A stretch of 64,000 bases of DNA from CAXMST01 sp964196325 (lineage in GTDB: Bacteria; Actinomycetota; Thermoleophilia; Solirubrobacterales; 70-9): positions 1 to 64,000 of the forward strand of contig CAXMST010000099.1 in the NCBI GenBank assembly GCA_964196325.1, read 5' to 3'. Shown here one piece after another: positions 39,738 to 47,508 of the stretch (the first letter of the stretch is position 1; each line of letters begins with the position of its first letter). The notes beneath the pieces were generated by a model. It made no database searches. It was given only the letters and a program-made list of their open reading frames with translations, and was not told the origin of the DNA. A program made the position numbers and the translations under genes.

Positions 39738-40412
39738 CTAGGGCGCAGGCGCTGTGGAGGGGCGCGGCGGGTAGAGGTACTCCCAGATGCCCCCGGTGAA
39801 CTCGCCGGGATCGCGGGCGCGGACCGGCTCGAGGCTCGAGGTGACGCTGAAGCGCGGCCCGATCTCGACCTCGCCGGCGCTGGTGAGGCGGGTCTGGAAG
39901 CGGTCCAGGGGCCGCACCGGCGGGCCACCCAGGACCTCGCCCTCAAAGCCGTAGACGCCACCGTGGCAGGGGCAGATGAAGTTCCCGGTGGCCTCGAAGT
40001 AACGGACCGGGCAGCCGAGGTGGGCGCAGCGGGTTGAGATCGCGATGTACTCGTCGCTGCGCTCGCCTAGCTCGGGACTGCCCTGACGCACGTAGACCGT
40101 GCTCTTGCCCGCCTCGCCGATCCCCGCGACGATCGTGATCACCTTCGCCTTGTAGGTGTCGGCCGCAAAGTTGTCGGTCGAGCCGACCACCTGCCAAGTC
40201 TCCTCCGCGCGCTCGAACACAGGGGCCAGGGCGAAGCCCAAGGCCGGCAGGATGATCAGCGCTCCCGCCGCGCCGCCGATCGCCTGCCCGGCGACCGTGA
40301 ACGCCTTACGCCGGGTCAGCGACTCACCGGCGAAGTAGCCGGCCGGCTTCATCTCGGGCGGGCCGCCGTCGCCGGCGTCGCCGCTGCTGTTGTCGGTGCC
40401 TTCGTCAGCCAA
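39738..40412 (-). CDS. qcrA: Rieske iron-sulfur subunit (QcrA)
   Basis: A 224-residue protein. A twin-arginine motif (TRRKAFTVAG at residues 33-42) and one membrane span (IGGAAGALIILPALGFALAP) precede the 2Fe-2S motifs: CAHLGC (Cys129, His131, Cys134) and CPCHGG (Cys147, Cys149, His150). It transfers electrons from menaquinol to the cytochrome c domain. The start is a TTG at 40412 that overlaps the upstream gene's stop by 8 bases; no good ribosome site is seen, and ATG 40352 is an alternative. The Tat genes in the window could export it. Confidence 0.9.
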   Translation of the reverse strand: MADEGTDNSSGDAGDGGPPEMKPAGYFAGESLTRRKAFTVAGQAIGGAAGALIILPALGFALAPVFERAEETWQVVGSTDNFAADTYKAKVITIVAGIGEAGKSTVYVRQGSPELGERSDEYIAISTRCAHLGCPVRYFEATGNFICPCHGGVYGFEGEVLGGPPVRPLDRFQTRLTSAGEVEIGPRFSVTSSLEPVRARDPGEFTGGIWEYLYPPRPSTAPAP

Positions 40413-41007
40413 GGTAGGAAGGCGAGAAGCCTACCGCCTCCGACGCTCTCGCCAACTGCTCGCTCAGGCCAGCCTGGGCCGCCGATTCACGGGCGGCGGC
40501 ATGCAGCGGCTCGGCAGGGCCGCCGGCGGCGATCGCGCGCTTGGCCTGCTCGTGAGCCGGGCTCGGCCCCACCGCGACCGCGACCGCGCTAGCCAGCCAG
40601 AGCACGGCAGCATCCCGCTCCGCCCGATCGGATCCTCCGGCGTGCAACTGCGCGGAAATCGTGATCAGATCGGAGAGTTCGCCAACGGACTCCCCGTCTC
40701 CGATCGTCGCCAGGCGCTCGAGCCCTTTCGCGTACAGATAGTCGCCGGCAAGGAGGGCAAGGTCGGGGTCGGGAGGGACGATCAGCCGCGGGTAGCCGTA
40801 GTGGAGCAGGTATCCCTCGCGAACGCACTCGACAATCCCGGCATATTCGCCTGCACGATCCCTGCGGCGCGGGCCGGAGGACGCGAGGACCCCCAGCGCC
40901 GCCGGCGAGGAGGGATCGATCACGTGAGGCGAGATCACCGAGTTCTCGGCGCGAAGCTCGCCGGCGAGCTGTTCGAGTGCGGCGCCGGCCGCTGCGCCCG
41001 GGGTCAC
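40405..41007 (-). CDS. Unknown protein coupled to hemL and qcrA (HepT-like features)
   Basis: A 200-residue soluble, mostly helical protein with no cofactor motif I can name. One segment (LLAGDYLYAKGLERLATIG at about residues 85-103) resembles the GDYLYA helix of heptaprenyl diphosphate synthase subunits, but no DDxxD motif is present, so it is not an active prenyltransferase. The GTG start overlaps the hemL stop by 4 bases and its own stop overlaps qcrA, so it is tightly coupled to both the heme and the quinol oxidase genes. A role as assembly factor or regulator of the respiratory complex is possible (inference). Confidence 0.55.
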   Translation of the reverse strand: MTPGAAAGAALEQLAGELRAENSVISPHVIDPSSPAALGVLASSGPRRRDRAGEYAGIVECVREGYLLHYGYPRLIVPPDPDLALLAGDYLYAKGLERLATIGDGESVGELSDLITISAQLHAGGSDRAERDAAVLWLASAVAVAVGPSPAHEQAKRAIAAGGPAEPLHAAARESAAQAGLSEQLARASEAVGFSPSYLG

Positions 41008-42347
41008 TCGTCGACCTCGGCGAGCGCCTCCGCCACGGCGCCGAGCGTCCGCTCCAGCGCTGTCGCGTCATGGGCAAGCGACACGAACCAGGCCTCGAAC
41101 TGGGACGGCGGCGGATAGACGCCCCGCCTCAGAAGCCCCCGGCACAGAGCGGCGTAAGCGTCGAGATCGCAGGACTGGGCCGCGCTGAAATCGGTGGGGG
41201 GCTCGGCCCGCATGAACAGCGTCGCCAGGCCCGGCGCCGAGGCGACGCTGGCTCGACCCGCCGCTCCGGCGGCGTTGATCGCCTCGCGCAGGCCGACTAC
41301 GAGTGCCTCGGTCAGCTCCGTCAGGCGTCGGTATGCGTCCTCATCGAGGAGCTCCAGCGTGGCCAGTCCGGCGGCGACCGCGACTGGGTTCCCTGACAGG
41401 GTCCCCGCCTGGTAGACGTCGCCGGCGGGCGAAATCCACTCCATCAGCTCGCGACTACCTCCGTAGGCCGCGGCCGGAAGGCCGCCCCCCAGCACCTTGC
41501 CCATGATCGTCAGGTCGGCGTCGAAGCCAAGCAGCTCCTGGGCACCGCCGCGCGCGACCCGGAAGCCCGAGATCACCTCGTCCGCGATCAACAATGCTCC
41601 ACTCGAGTCGGCCAGCTGGCGGAGATGCTCGAGAAACCCGGGGGTCGGCGGTACGACGCCCATGTTGGCCGGGATCGGCTCGCAGAGAATCGCAGCCGGG
41701 GGGTCGGCGGGCTCGTCCGCCGACCCGCTGACCGCCCGGGTCACGGCCTCGAAGTCGTTCCAGCCGACCACCGTGGTCGCGGCCGCCTGGGCAGCCGGCA
41801 CGCCCGGCGAGGCGGGAATCCCCGCAGTGGCGAGGCCGGAGCCTGCATCGGCCAGCAACCCATCGACGTGGCCGTGGTAGGCGCCCGCGAACTTGACCAG
41901 GCGCTCGCGCCCGGTGGCCGCCCGGGCCAGGCGCACCGCGCTCAAGGTCGCCTCGGTCCCGGAATTGACCATACGCACCATCTCGACCGCGTCAAAGCGC
42001 ACGCAAACCTGCTCCGCCAGCTCCACCTCCGCGGCGGTCGCTGCTCCGTAGGAAGTCCCGTCCGCGGCCGCCCGGGCGACCGCCTCGACCACCTCAGGTC
42101 GAGCATGCCCGCAGATCAGTGGACCCCAGGAAGAGATCCAGTCGACATAGCGGTTGCCGTCGACGTCGACGAGCTCGCAGCCTTCGGCCCGCTCGATGAA
42201 GATCGGGTCACGCCCGATCGCGGCCATCGCCCGGACCGGGGAGTTGACCCCGCCGGGCATCACGCCGAGCGCGCGCCGGTACAACTCAGCTGAGCGGGTG
42301 TCTGAGGGCACGGCCGCGATCGCTAGCCGGAGTGCGCCTGCTCCCAC
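41004..42347 (-). CDS. hemL: Glutamate-1-semialdehyde 2,1-aminomutase
   Basis: A 447-residue PLP enzyme. MPGGVNSPVRAM, RMVNSGTEATLSAVRLAR, AYHGHVDGLL, LIADEVISGFRVARGGAQE and the catalytic Lys in MGKVLGGGLPAAAYGG are all present. It makes 5-aminolevulinate for the C5 tetrapyrrole route. GTG 42347 overlaps the siroheme-decarboxylase-like gene by 25 bases; a second GTG at 42311 would remove the overlap and fits family length slightly better. It sits between hemB and the respiratory genes. Confidence 0.94.
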   Translation of the reverse strand: MGAGALRLAIAAVPSDTRSAELYRRALGVMPGGVNSPVRAMAAIGRDPIFIERAEGCELVDVDGNRYVDWISSWGPLICGHARPEVVEAVARAAADGTSYGAATAAEVELAEQVCVRFDAVEMVRMVNSGTEATLSAVRLARAATGRERLVKFAGAYHGHVDGLLADAGSGLATAGIPASPGVPAAQAAATTVVGWNDFEAVTRAVSGSADEPADPPAAILCEPIPANMGVVPPTPGFLEHLRQLADSSGALLIADEVISGFRVARGGAQELLGFDADLTIMGKVLGGGLPAAAYGGSRELMEWISPAGDVYQAGTLSGNPVAVAAGLATLELLDEDAYRRLTELTEALVVGLREAINAAGAAGRASVASAPGLATLFMRAEPPTDFSAAQSCDLDAYAALCRGLLRRGVYPPPSQFEAWFVSLAHDATALERTLGAVAEALAEVDE

Positions 42348-43468
42348 TCCCGGTAGTCGTCCGTGAAGTAGCGCAGGCGGATCTTCTTGTATTCGGTGCT
42401 GCTGTACAGGACGGCTCGATCGGAGCCGTGCAGATCGTGCTCATCGGCGATCGAGTCGAGCACGGCGTCGCACTCCCGCTTGGAGCGGCCATGGGCCATC
42501 GTGAACACCGAGTACGGCCAGTCGGCGTAGATCGGTCGCTCGTAGCAATGCGAGATGCCTCGCACAGCCGCCATTCGGCCGCCGACCTCCGGGACGTCAT
42601 CGGGGTCGACCCGCCAGACCCCCATGCCGTTCGCCGAGAAGCCCGCGCGACGATGGTTGAGGATCGCCGCCACTCGGCGCAGGAGATGCCGGGGCACCAT
42701 CGCCTCGAGGTGCTCGAGCATCGCTTCGGTGCTGATCCCGACGGCTTCGGCGGCCTCATCGTAGGGGTGATCGACGATCGCCATCGGACCCTGCAGCGCG
42801 CGGATCACGGCGATGTCGCGGTCGTCGTAAGGCTGTCGTTCGAGCTCCCGCGGCGGGGTCGCCTCGACCTTTGCCGCCAGAGCGTCCGTTCCGCCCGCCA
42901 TCTCCAGGTTCATGTTGATCTTGAACATCGTCAGCGTCGGCAGCTGGCGGATCGATTCCGCACCGGTCGCCTCCTGCAGCCGCGTCAGCGTCCCCTGCAG
43001 GCCCAGCTCGGAATCGGGAGGCGTCGCGATCGTGAACCAGAGGTTGAACTCGTGCGTGCGCAGATAATTATGCGAGACGCCTGGATGGGCGTTGATGATC
43101 TCGGCCGGCCGGTGCGGATATTCGGTGTCGACCCTGGCGGCGACCAGCATCGAGGAGTAACCGAGCGCCCGGGTGTCGAAGATCGGCGTGATCTCGCGGA
43201 TGATTCGGCCGTCGACGAGCCGCTGGGCCCTTGCCATCGCGTCGTCGAGCTCGAGTCCGGCCCGCTGGGCGACGAATGCGTAAGGCTCAGGGATCAGCGG
43301 GAACTCCGACTGCATCACGTTCATCAGCCGCTTGTCAGCGGCGTCGAGGGGGATCGCCGCGCCATCCTTGCGCGAGCGGGCTTTCGAGCGAGGCAGCTTC
43401 TGGCTGCCGTTGCCACTCTCGGCCCCGGTGTCGGTGTCGGTTGCCTCGATCTCGGTCAATTCAGCCAT
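42323..43468 (-). CDS. Siroheme decarboxylase-like protein, AhbA-AhbB fusion (Lrp/AsnC fold)
   Basis: A 381-residue protein made of two Lrp/AsnC-like halves. The first (residues 40-200) shows LGYSSMLVAARV, HPGVSHNYLRTHEFNLWFTI and the AhbA/NirD-type pattern. The second (215-360) has RRAGFSANGMGVWRV, GISHCYERPIYADWPYSVFT and MAHGRSKRECDAVLDSI, the hallmark of AhbB/NirH-type subunits. AhbA and AhbB normally form a heterodimer that decarboxylates siroheme to didecarboxysiroheme, in the d1-heme or alternative heme pathway. Here they are one chain, between hemB and hemL. It could be such an enzyme or a heme-responsive Lrp-type regulator. No ahbC, ahbD, nir or siroheme synthase genes are in the window. 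Confidence 0.75.
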   Translation of the reverse strand: MAELTEIEATDTDTGAESGNGSQKLPRSKARSRKDGAAIPLDAADKRLMNVMQSEFPLIPEPYAFVAQRAGLELDDAMARAQRLVDGRIIREITPIFDTRALGYSSMLVAARVDTEYPHRPAEIINAHPGVSHNYLRTHEFNLWFTIATPPDSELGLQGTLTRLQEATGAESIRQLPTLTMFKINMNLEMAGGTDALAAKVEATPPRELERQPYDDRDIAVIRALQGPMAIVDHPYDEAAEAVGISTEAMLEHLEAMVPRHLLRRVAAILNHRRAGFSANGMGVWRVDPDDVPEVGGRMAAVRGISHCYERPIYADWPYSVFTMAHGRSKRECDAVLDSIADEHDLHGSDRAVLYSSTEYKKIRLRYFTDDYREWEQAHSG

Positions 43469-44427
43469 CTGGCCGCTTCCTTCGCGTAATAGGTGATCAC
43501 GACGTCTGCCCCGGCCCGCCGAATCGCGGTCAGCGCCTCAAGCGCCGCGGCCCGCTCGTCGAGCCAGCCGTTGGCGGCAGCCGCCTTCAGCATCGAGTAT
43601 TCGCCCGAGACATGGTATGCCGCAAGCGGGGCCTCGGTCTCCTGCTTGACGCGTTGCACGACGTCGAGATAGGGAAGCGCCGGCTTGACGATCAGCATGT
43701 CCGCGCCCTCCTCGAGATCCAGTCGCGCCTCGCGCAGGCCCTCGACCGCGTTGGCGGGGTCCATCTGGTAGCTCCGGCGGTCGCCCTGCGACGGGCTCGA
43801 GTCGGCCGCCTCCCGGAACGGACCGTAGAAGGCCGATGCGTACTTGACCGCGTAGGAGATGATCGGGGTCTGGGCATGGCCCTCACGGTCAAGCTGCTCA
43901 CGGATTGCGACGACGCGGCCGTCCATCATGTCGCTCGGGGCGATCGCGTCGGCGCCCGCCTCAGCCTGCGAGAGCGCCGTCTTGGTGATCAGCTCGAGCG
44001 AGAGATCGTTGTCGACCTCACCGTCACGGAGAAACCCACAGTGGCCGTGCGCCGTGTAAGCACAAAGGCAGGTGTCGGCGATCACGATCAGCTCAGGGTG
44101 GGCTTCCTTCAGGGCCCGGATCGCGAGCTGTGTGACGCCCTCCTCGTCGTAGGCGCCGCTGCCGACCTCATCCTTGTCGGCCGGGATCCCGAAGAGCAGC
44201 ACCGCGGGCACCCCCGCCTCGGCCACCTCCCCGGCTTCCTCGACCAGCGCCGAGATCGAGAGCCGATCGATGCCGGGCATGGAATCGATCGGCTCACGCA
44301 GATCCTCACCCGCGGTCACGAACAGAGGCTGGACCAGGTCGGCGGAGCGTAGCGTGGTCTCCCGCACCATGTCCCGGAGCGCCTCGGTGCGCCGCAGGCG
44401 TCGCATTCTGGTTGCGGGAAAGGCCAC
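43456..44427 (-). CDS. hemB: Porphobilinogen synthase (delta-aminolevulinic acid dehydratase)
   Basis: A 323-residue TIM-barrel enzyme. Two catalytic lysines lie in ISYAVKYASAFYGPF and MLIVKPALPYLDV; the cysteine-rich zinc site is ADTCLCAYTAHGHCGFL. The N-terminus FPATRMRRLRRTEALRDMV is the family opening, supporting GTG 44427. It joins two 5-aminolevulinate molecules into porphobilinogen. Its 3' end overlaps the AhbAB-like gene by 13 bases, so hemB starts the hem/respiratory gene run. Confidence 0.95.
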   Translation of the reverse strand: MAFPATRMRRLRRTEALRDMVRETTLRSADLVQPLFVTAGEDLREPIDSMPGIDRLSISALVEEAGEVAEAGVPAVLLFGIPADKDEVGSGAYDEEGVTQLAIRALKEAHPELIVIADTCLCAYTAHGHCGFLRDGEVDNDLSLELITKTALSQAEAGADAIAPSDMMDGRVVAIREQLDREGHAQTPIISYAVKYASAFYGPFREAADSSPSQGDRRSYQMDPANAVEGLREARLDLEEGADMLIVKPALPYLDVVQRVKQETEAPLAAYHVSGEYSMLKAAAANGWLDERAAALEALTAIRRAGADVVITYYAKEAARWLN

Positions 44428-44487
44428 GGCGCCAGTCTAGATCCGCCCCCGGCTCACCGCATCGACCTATGGCTTTCTTTCAAGAGC

Positions 44488-44512
44488 GCTTGCCCTCGCC
44501 GACAAGGCAAGC
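44488..44512. terminator. Weak hairpin after the ABC transporter operon
   Basis: GCTTGCC and GGCAAGC flank an 11-base loop in the 141-base gap between the permease stop and the hemB start (both minus strand). It may end the transporter transcript, but there is no T-tract. The rest of the gap shows nothing else. Confidence 0.25.
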
Positions 44513-44568
44513 CGCCGCTACCGCCATTCGTCCAAAGCGGGCGCCAGCGGCGGCCTGACCGGCGCCGC

Positions 44569-45918
44569 TCAGTCGAAGCGTCGCAGGGCGAGGCGGGCGA
44601 GCAGCGAGTAGGCGACCGTGAGCGCAGCCAGGTGGGCGATCGCCGCTGCCAGCGAGGGACCGGCCTCCTCGAGCGCTCCCTGCAGCGCCCTCAACGCGGG
44701 ATCGAACGGGAACAGTGCCGTGACGATGCCGATCACGTCGAAGAGGCCGGGACCGACGGTGCCCGAGGGGACGAGTGAGAGGAAGGCAATCGGCAGCGAG
44801 ACCATGAAGGCGAGCAGCGAGGCGACCCGCACCTCGCGGGCGGCGCCCCCCACCGCGGCGCCGAAGGCAGCGAAGCCGGCGCCGCCCGCGGCGATCGCCG
44901 GCAGCCAGAGCAGGAAGCGTCCCCACTGCAGCGAGAGGAACAGCTCCAGGCCGGCGAGCATCAAGAGGGTCACAGCAACCGCGACCACGATGCCCAGCGC
45001 GATCTTCTCCGCGAGGAGGCCGGACGGGGAGATGAGGCCGCGCACGAGCCGCCGGTAGGTGTTCTCCTCGCGCTCCAGCGCGAGCGAGCCGGCGACCAGC
45101 AACATCGTCGTGAACATCAGGGTGATCGCCGCCGCGACGGCGATCGCAAACAGATCGAGCGAGGGGCTGCTACCCCCGACCACCTGACGGTCGACCCCGA
45201 TCGGCTGCGAAACCGCCCCCAAGAGGTCGTCGGCAACCGCGAGGTTCTCGGCTGCGACCGAGGCGAAATCGATCACCCGCTCCAGCTCCTGCCGCTGCTC
45301 GCTGCCCTTCGGCAGCTGATCGCCGACCTGGGTCAGGATCGCCTCGGCCGCGCGCAGGCCGAGAACCTCGAACTCGGCCCCCAACAGATCAAGCGAGCCG
45401 CCGTCCAGGAGGATGCCCAGGTAGCCCACAGAGATCTCGGAGATCTGCTGCGAGATACGCAGGTTGGCGCCGGCAAGCAGGGACTCGATCCGATCGTCGA
45501 CCAGCTGTCCCTTGACCGGGTCCTCCTCGTTGATCAGCACCTCGACGGTCGCCTGGGCCGGCGCCAGGCCGCCGAGCGACTCAAGCTTCTGGATCAGATC
45601 CGCGGGCAGGATCAGGGCGCCGAGGACGTCGCCGGAGGCGACCAGATCGCGGGCCTCCGCCCGGGTCGAAACGCGCACGCATTCGATCCGGTCGCAGAGC
45701 TCATCGCGACCCGCGACCAGGTCGAACTCCTCACCGCCGACGGTCAGGGGCGTATCCGCCGGGACCTCGTTGAGGAAGGCCACGCGAGGCTTGTCGGGGC
45801 CGGCCGAGAGTGCAAGGCCGATCAGCACCGCGATCACGATCGGGTAGATCACGAGCAGCGCCGTGAGCAACGGCGAGCGCCACATCAGCCTCAGGTCCTT
45901 GAGCAACAACGCCCGCAT
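44569..45918 (-). CDS. ABC-2 type transporter permease
   Basis: A 449-residue permease. An N-terminal span (LLKDLRLMWRSPLLTALLVI) is followed by a large outside domain (residues 40-250, with coiled-coil-like parts such as GSEQRQELERVIDFASVAAE) and five to six spans at the C-terminus, the ABC2_membrane_3 layout. The ATG at 45918 is 10 bases after the ATPase stop. The large outer domain resembles exporters of peptides or lipids; the cargo is unknown. It forms a two-gene exporter with the ATPase. Confidence 0.87.
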   Translation of the reverse strand: MRALLLKDLRLMWRSPLLTALLVIYPIVIAVLIGLALSAGPDKPRVAFLNEVPADTPLTVGGEEFDLVAGRDELCDRIECVRVSTRAEARDLVASGDVLGALILPADLIQKLESLGGLAPAQATVEVLINEEDPVKGQLVDDRIESLLAGANLRISQQISEISVGYLGILLDGGSLDLLGAEFEVLGLRAAEAILTQVGDQLPKGSEQRQELERVIDFASVAAENLAVADDLLGAVSQPIGVDRQVVGGSSPSLDLFAIAVAAAITLMFTTMLLVAGSLALEREENTYRRLVRGLISPSGLLAEKIALGIVVAVAVTLLMLAGLELFLSLQWGRFLLWLPAIAAGGAGFAAFGAAVGGAAREVRVASLLAFMVSLPIAFLSLVPSGTVGPGLFDVIGIVTALFPFDPALRALQGALEEAGPSLAAAIAHLAALTVAYSLLARLALRRFD

Positions 45919-45928
45919 CCGCACCGCC

Positions 45929-46651
45929 TCAGTGCCCGCGCTCGCGGAGGAAGTTGACGAACGCCGCCTCGAAGTCGGCGGCACCGTCCCCCGCCGCCGC
46001 GTGCAACTCCGCGGGAGTGCCGTCGAACAGACCCTCGCCATCGGCGAGCACGATCAACCGGTTTCCATAGCGCTCGGCCTCGGCGATGTTGTGGGTGCTG
46101 AAGATCACCGTCGTCCCGGCCGCCGCCAGGCCAAGGACGAACTCCCACAGGCGGGACCGCTGGCGCGGGTCGAGCCCGGTCGAAGGCTCATCGAGAAGCA
46201 GCACCGCCGGGTGCCCGAGCAGCCCGATCGCGATGTTGACGCGCTGCTGGTTGCCGCTCGAGAGGGTTCCCGCAAGATCGGCCCGGCGCTCACCGAGCGC
46301 CGCCTGCTCGAGCATCCGCTCGACCTCACCCTCGAGCTCCTCGGCTCCTTCGAGCCGGGCGAACAGACGCAGGTTCTCCTCGACCGTCAGCTTCCGGTAC
46401 AGCGCCGGGCGCTGGGGGACGAAGCCGACCCGCCCGGAGCCTACCTCGATCCTGCCGCCATCGGGCTCGACCGATCCGGCGATGATCGACAGCAAGGTCG
46501 TCTTGCCGGCGCCGTTCGGGCCGATCACCGCGAGCAGCTCGCCCGCCTCCGCCGCAAACCCGACCCCTTTCAAGGCGGCCCGATCGCCGAAGCTCTTGCG
46601 CACGGAGGCGACCTCGATCGCCGCCTCCACGCTGCTCGACAGCGTCTGCAT
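45929..46651 (-). CDS. ABC transporter ATP-binding protein
   Basis: A 240-residue ATPase. Walker A is GPNGAGKTT, the Q-loop lies in FVPQRPALYRKLTVEENL, the signature loop is LSSGNQQRVNIAIGL (a variant of LSGGQ), Walker B is VLLLDEPSTGLDPRQ and the H-loop STHNIAEAE. The ATG at 46651 agrees with the family; the open frame upstream runs across the divergent gene. It partners the permease that follows it. Confidence 0.94.
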   Translation of the reverse strand: MQTLSSSVEAAIEVASVRKSFGDRAALKGVGFAAEAGELLAVIGPNGAGKTTLLSIIAGSVEPDGGRIEVGSGRVGFVPQRPALYRKLTVEENLRLFARLEGAEELEGEVERMLEQAALGERRADLAGTLSSGNQQRVNIAIGLLGHPAVLLLDEPSTGLDPRQRSRLWEFVLGLAAAGTTVIFSTHNIAEAERYGNRLIVLADGEGLFDGTPAELHAAAGDGAADFEAAFVNFLRERGH

Positions 46652-46709
46652 CTGCGGAAAGCTAGTTGACTCGCGGCGCGGGGTCGCCTGATCGGGGAGA
46701 CTGAGCCCG

Positions 46710-47495
46710 ATGCGGTTCCTGTTCATCGGTGACGTGGTCGGCAAGCCCGGCCGGCGCGGCCTCGCCGCGCGGCTGCCGCAACTGCGCCAGAGCCACAGCG
46801 CCGAGCTGGTCATCGTCAACGGCGAGAACTCCGCCGGCGGGATCGGGATCGACGAGCGCTCGGCCGAGGAGATCTTCGCCGCCGGAGCCGATGTGATCAC
46901 GCTCGGCAACCACGCGTATCGACAGCGGAGCTCCTATGAGCTGCTCGACCGCGACGAGCGAATCGTGCGGCCCGCGAACTACCCGAAGGGCAATCCCGGT
47001 CAGGGCTCGACCATGATCGAGGTTGGCGGCAGGCGGGTCGGAGTCCTGAACCTGAGCGGGGCGCTGGGGCTGACGGTCGCGCGCTCACCGTTTCCCGCGG
47101 CCGATGCCGAGCTGGGCGAGCTCGAGCGGCGCGGGGCCGAGCTCGTGATCGTCGACTTCCACGCTGAGATGACGAGTGAGAAGGTGGCGCTGGGCTGGTA
47201 CCTCGACGGTCGCGTCGCGGCGGTGCTCGGCACTCATACGCATGTGCCGACCGCCGATGCTCGGGTGCTACCGGGTGGCACCGCCTTCATCGCCGACGTC
47301 GGCATGACCGGATCCCGACAGAGCATCCTCGGGGTACGGATCGAGGACGCGATGGCCGGCTTCACGACCCAGATGCCGACCCGGTTTACGACCGCCTCAG
47401 AGGATGTCTGGATCAACGCCGTCGCGGTCACGATCGGGGAGGATGGGCGGGCCACGTCGATCGAGCAGATCCTCGAGCCGTCCGGCAGCTCCTGA
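46710..47495 (+). CDS. YmdB-like metallophosphoesterase (TIGR00282)
   Basis: A 261-residue phosphoesterase. MRFLFIGDVVGKPGRRGL, VNGENSAGGIGI, VITLGNHAYRQR, VDFHAEMTSEKVALGWYLDG and GTHTHVPTAD are the metal-site motifs of the YmdB group, which cleave cyclic nucleotides such as 2',3'-cAMP or 3',5'-cAMP. GNHVWDK is the usual form of the third motif; here the Trp is replaced (GNHAYRQ). In bacteria the gene often follows rny (RNase Y); here it follows a divergent transporter, 58 bases away. Confidence 0.88.
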   Translation: MRFLFIGDVVGKPGRRGLAARLPQLRQSHSAELVIVNGENSAGGIGIDERSAEEIFAAGADVITLGNHAYRQRSSYELLDRDERIVRPANYPKGNPGQGSTMIEVGGRRVGVLNLSGALGLTVARSPFPAADAELGELERRGAELVIVDFHAEMTSEKVALGWYLDGRVAAVLGTHTHVPTADARVLPGGTAFIADVGMTGSRQSILGVRIEDAMAGFTTQMPTRFTTASEDVWINAVAVTIGEDGRATSIEQILEPSGSS

Positions 47496-47508
47496 GCTCG
47501 GGGCCCGC

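Noticed and set aside
40920..40927. TCACGTGA as a second parS core
   Set aside because: Only the central eight bases match; the flanking GTT/AAC arms needed for ParB are absent.
43231..44352. 373-codon open frame on the plus strand
   Set aside because: Antisense to hemB; hemB has both catalytic lysines and the Cys-rich metal site, so this frame is a shadow.
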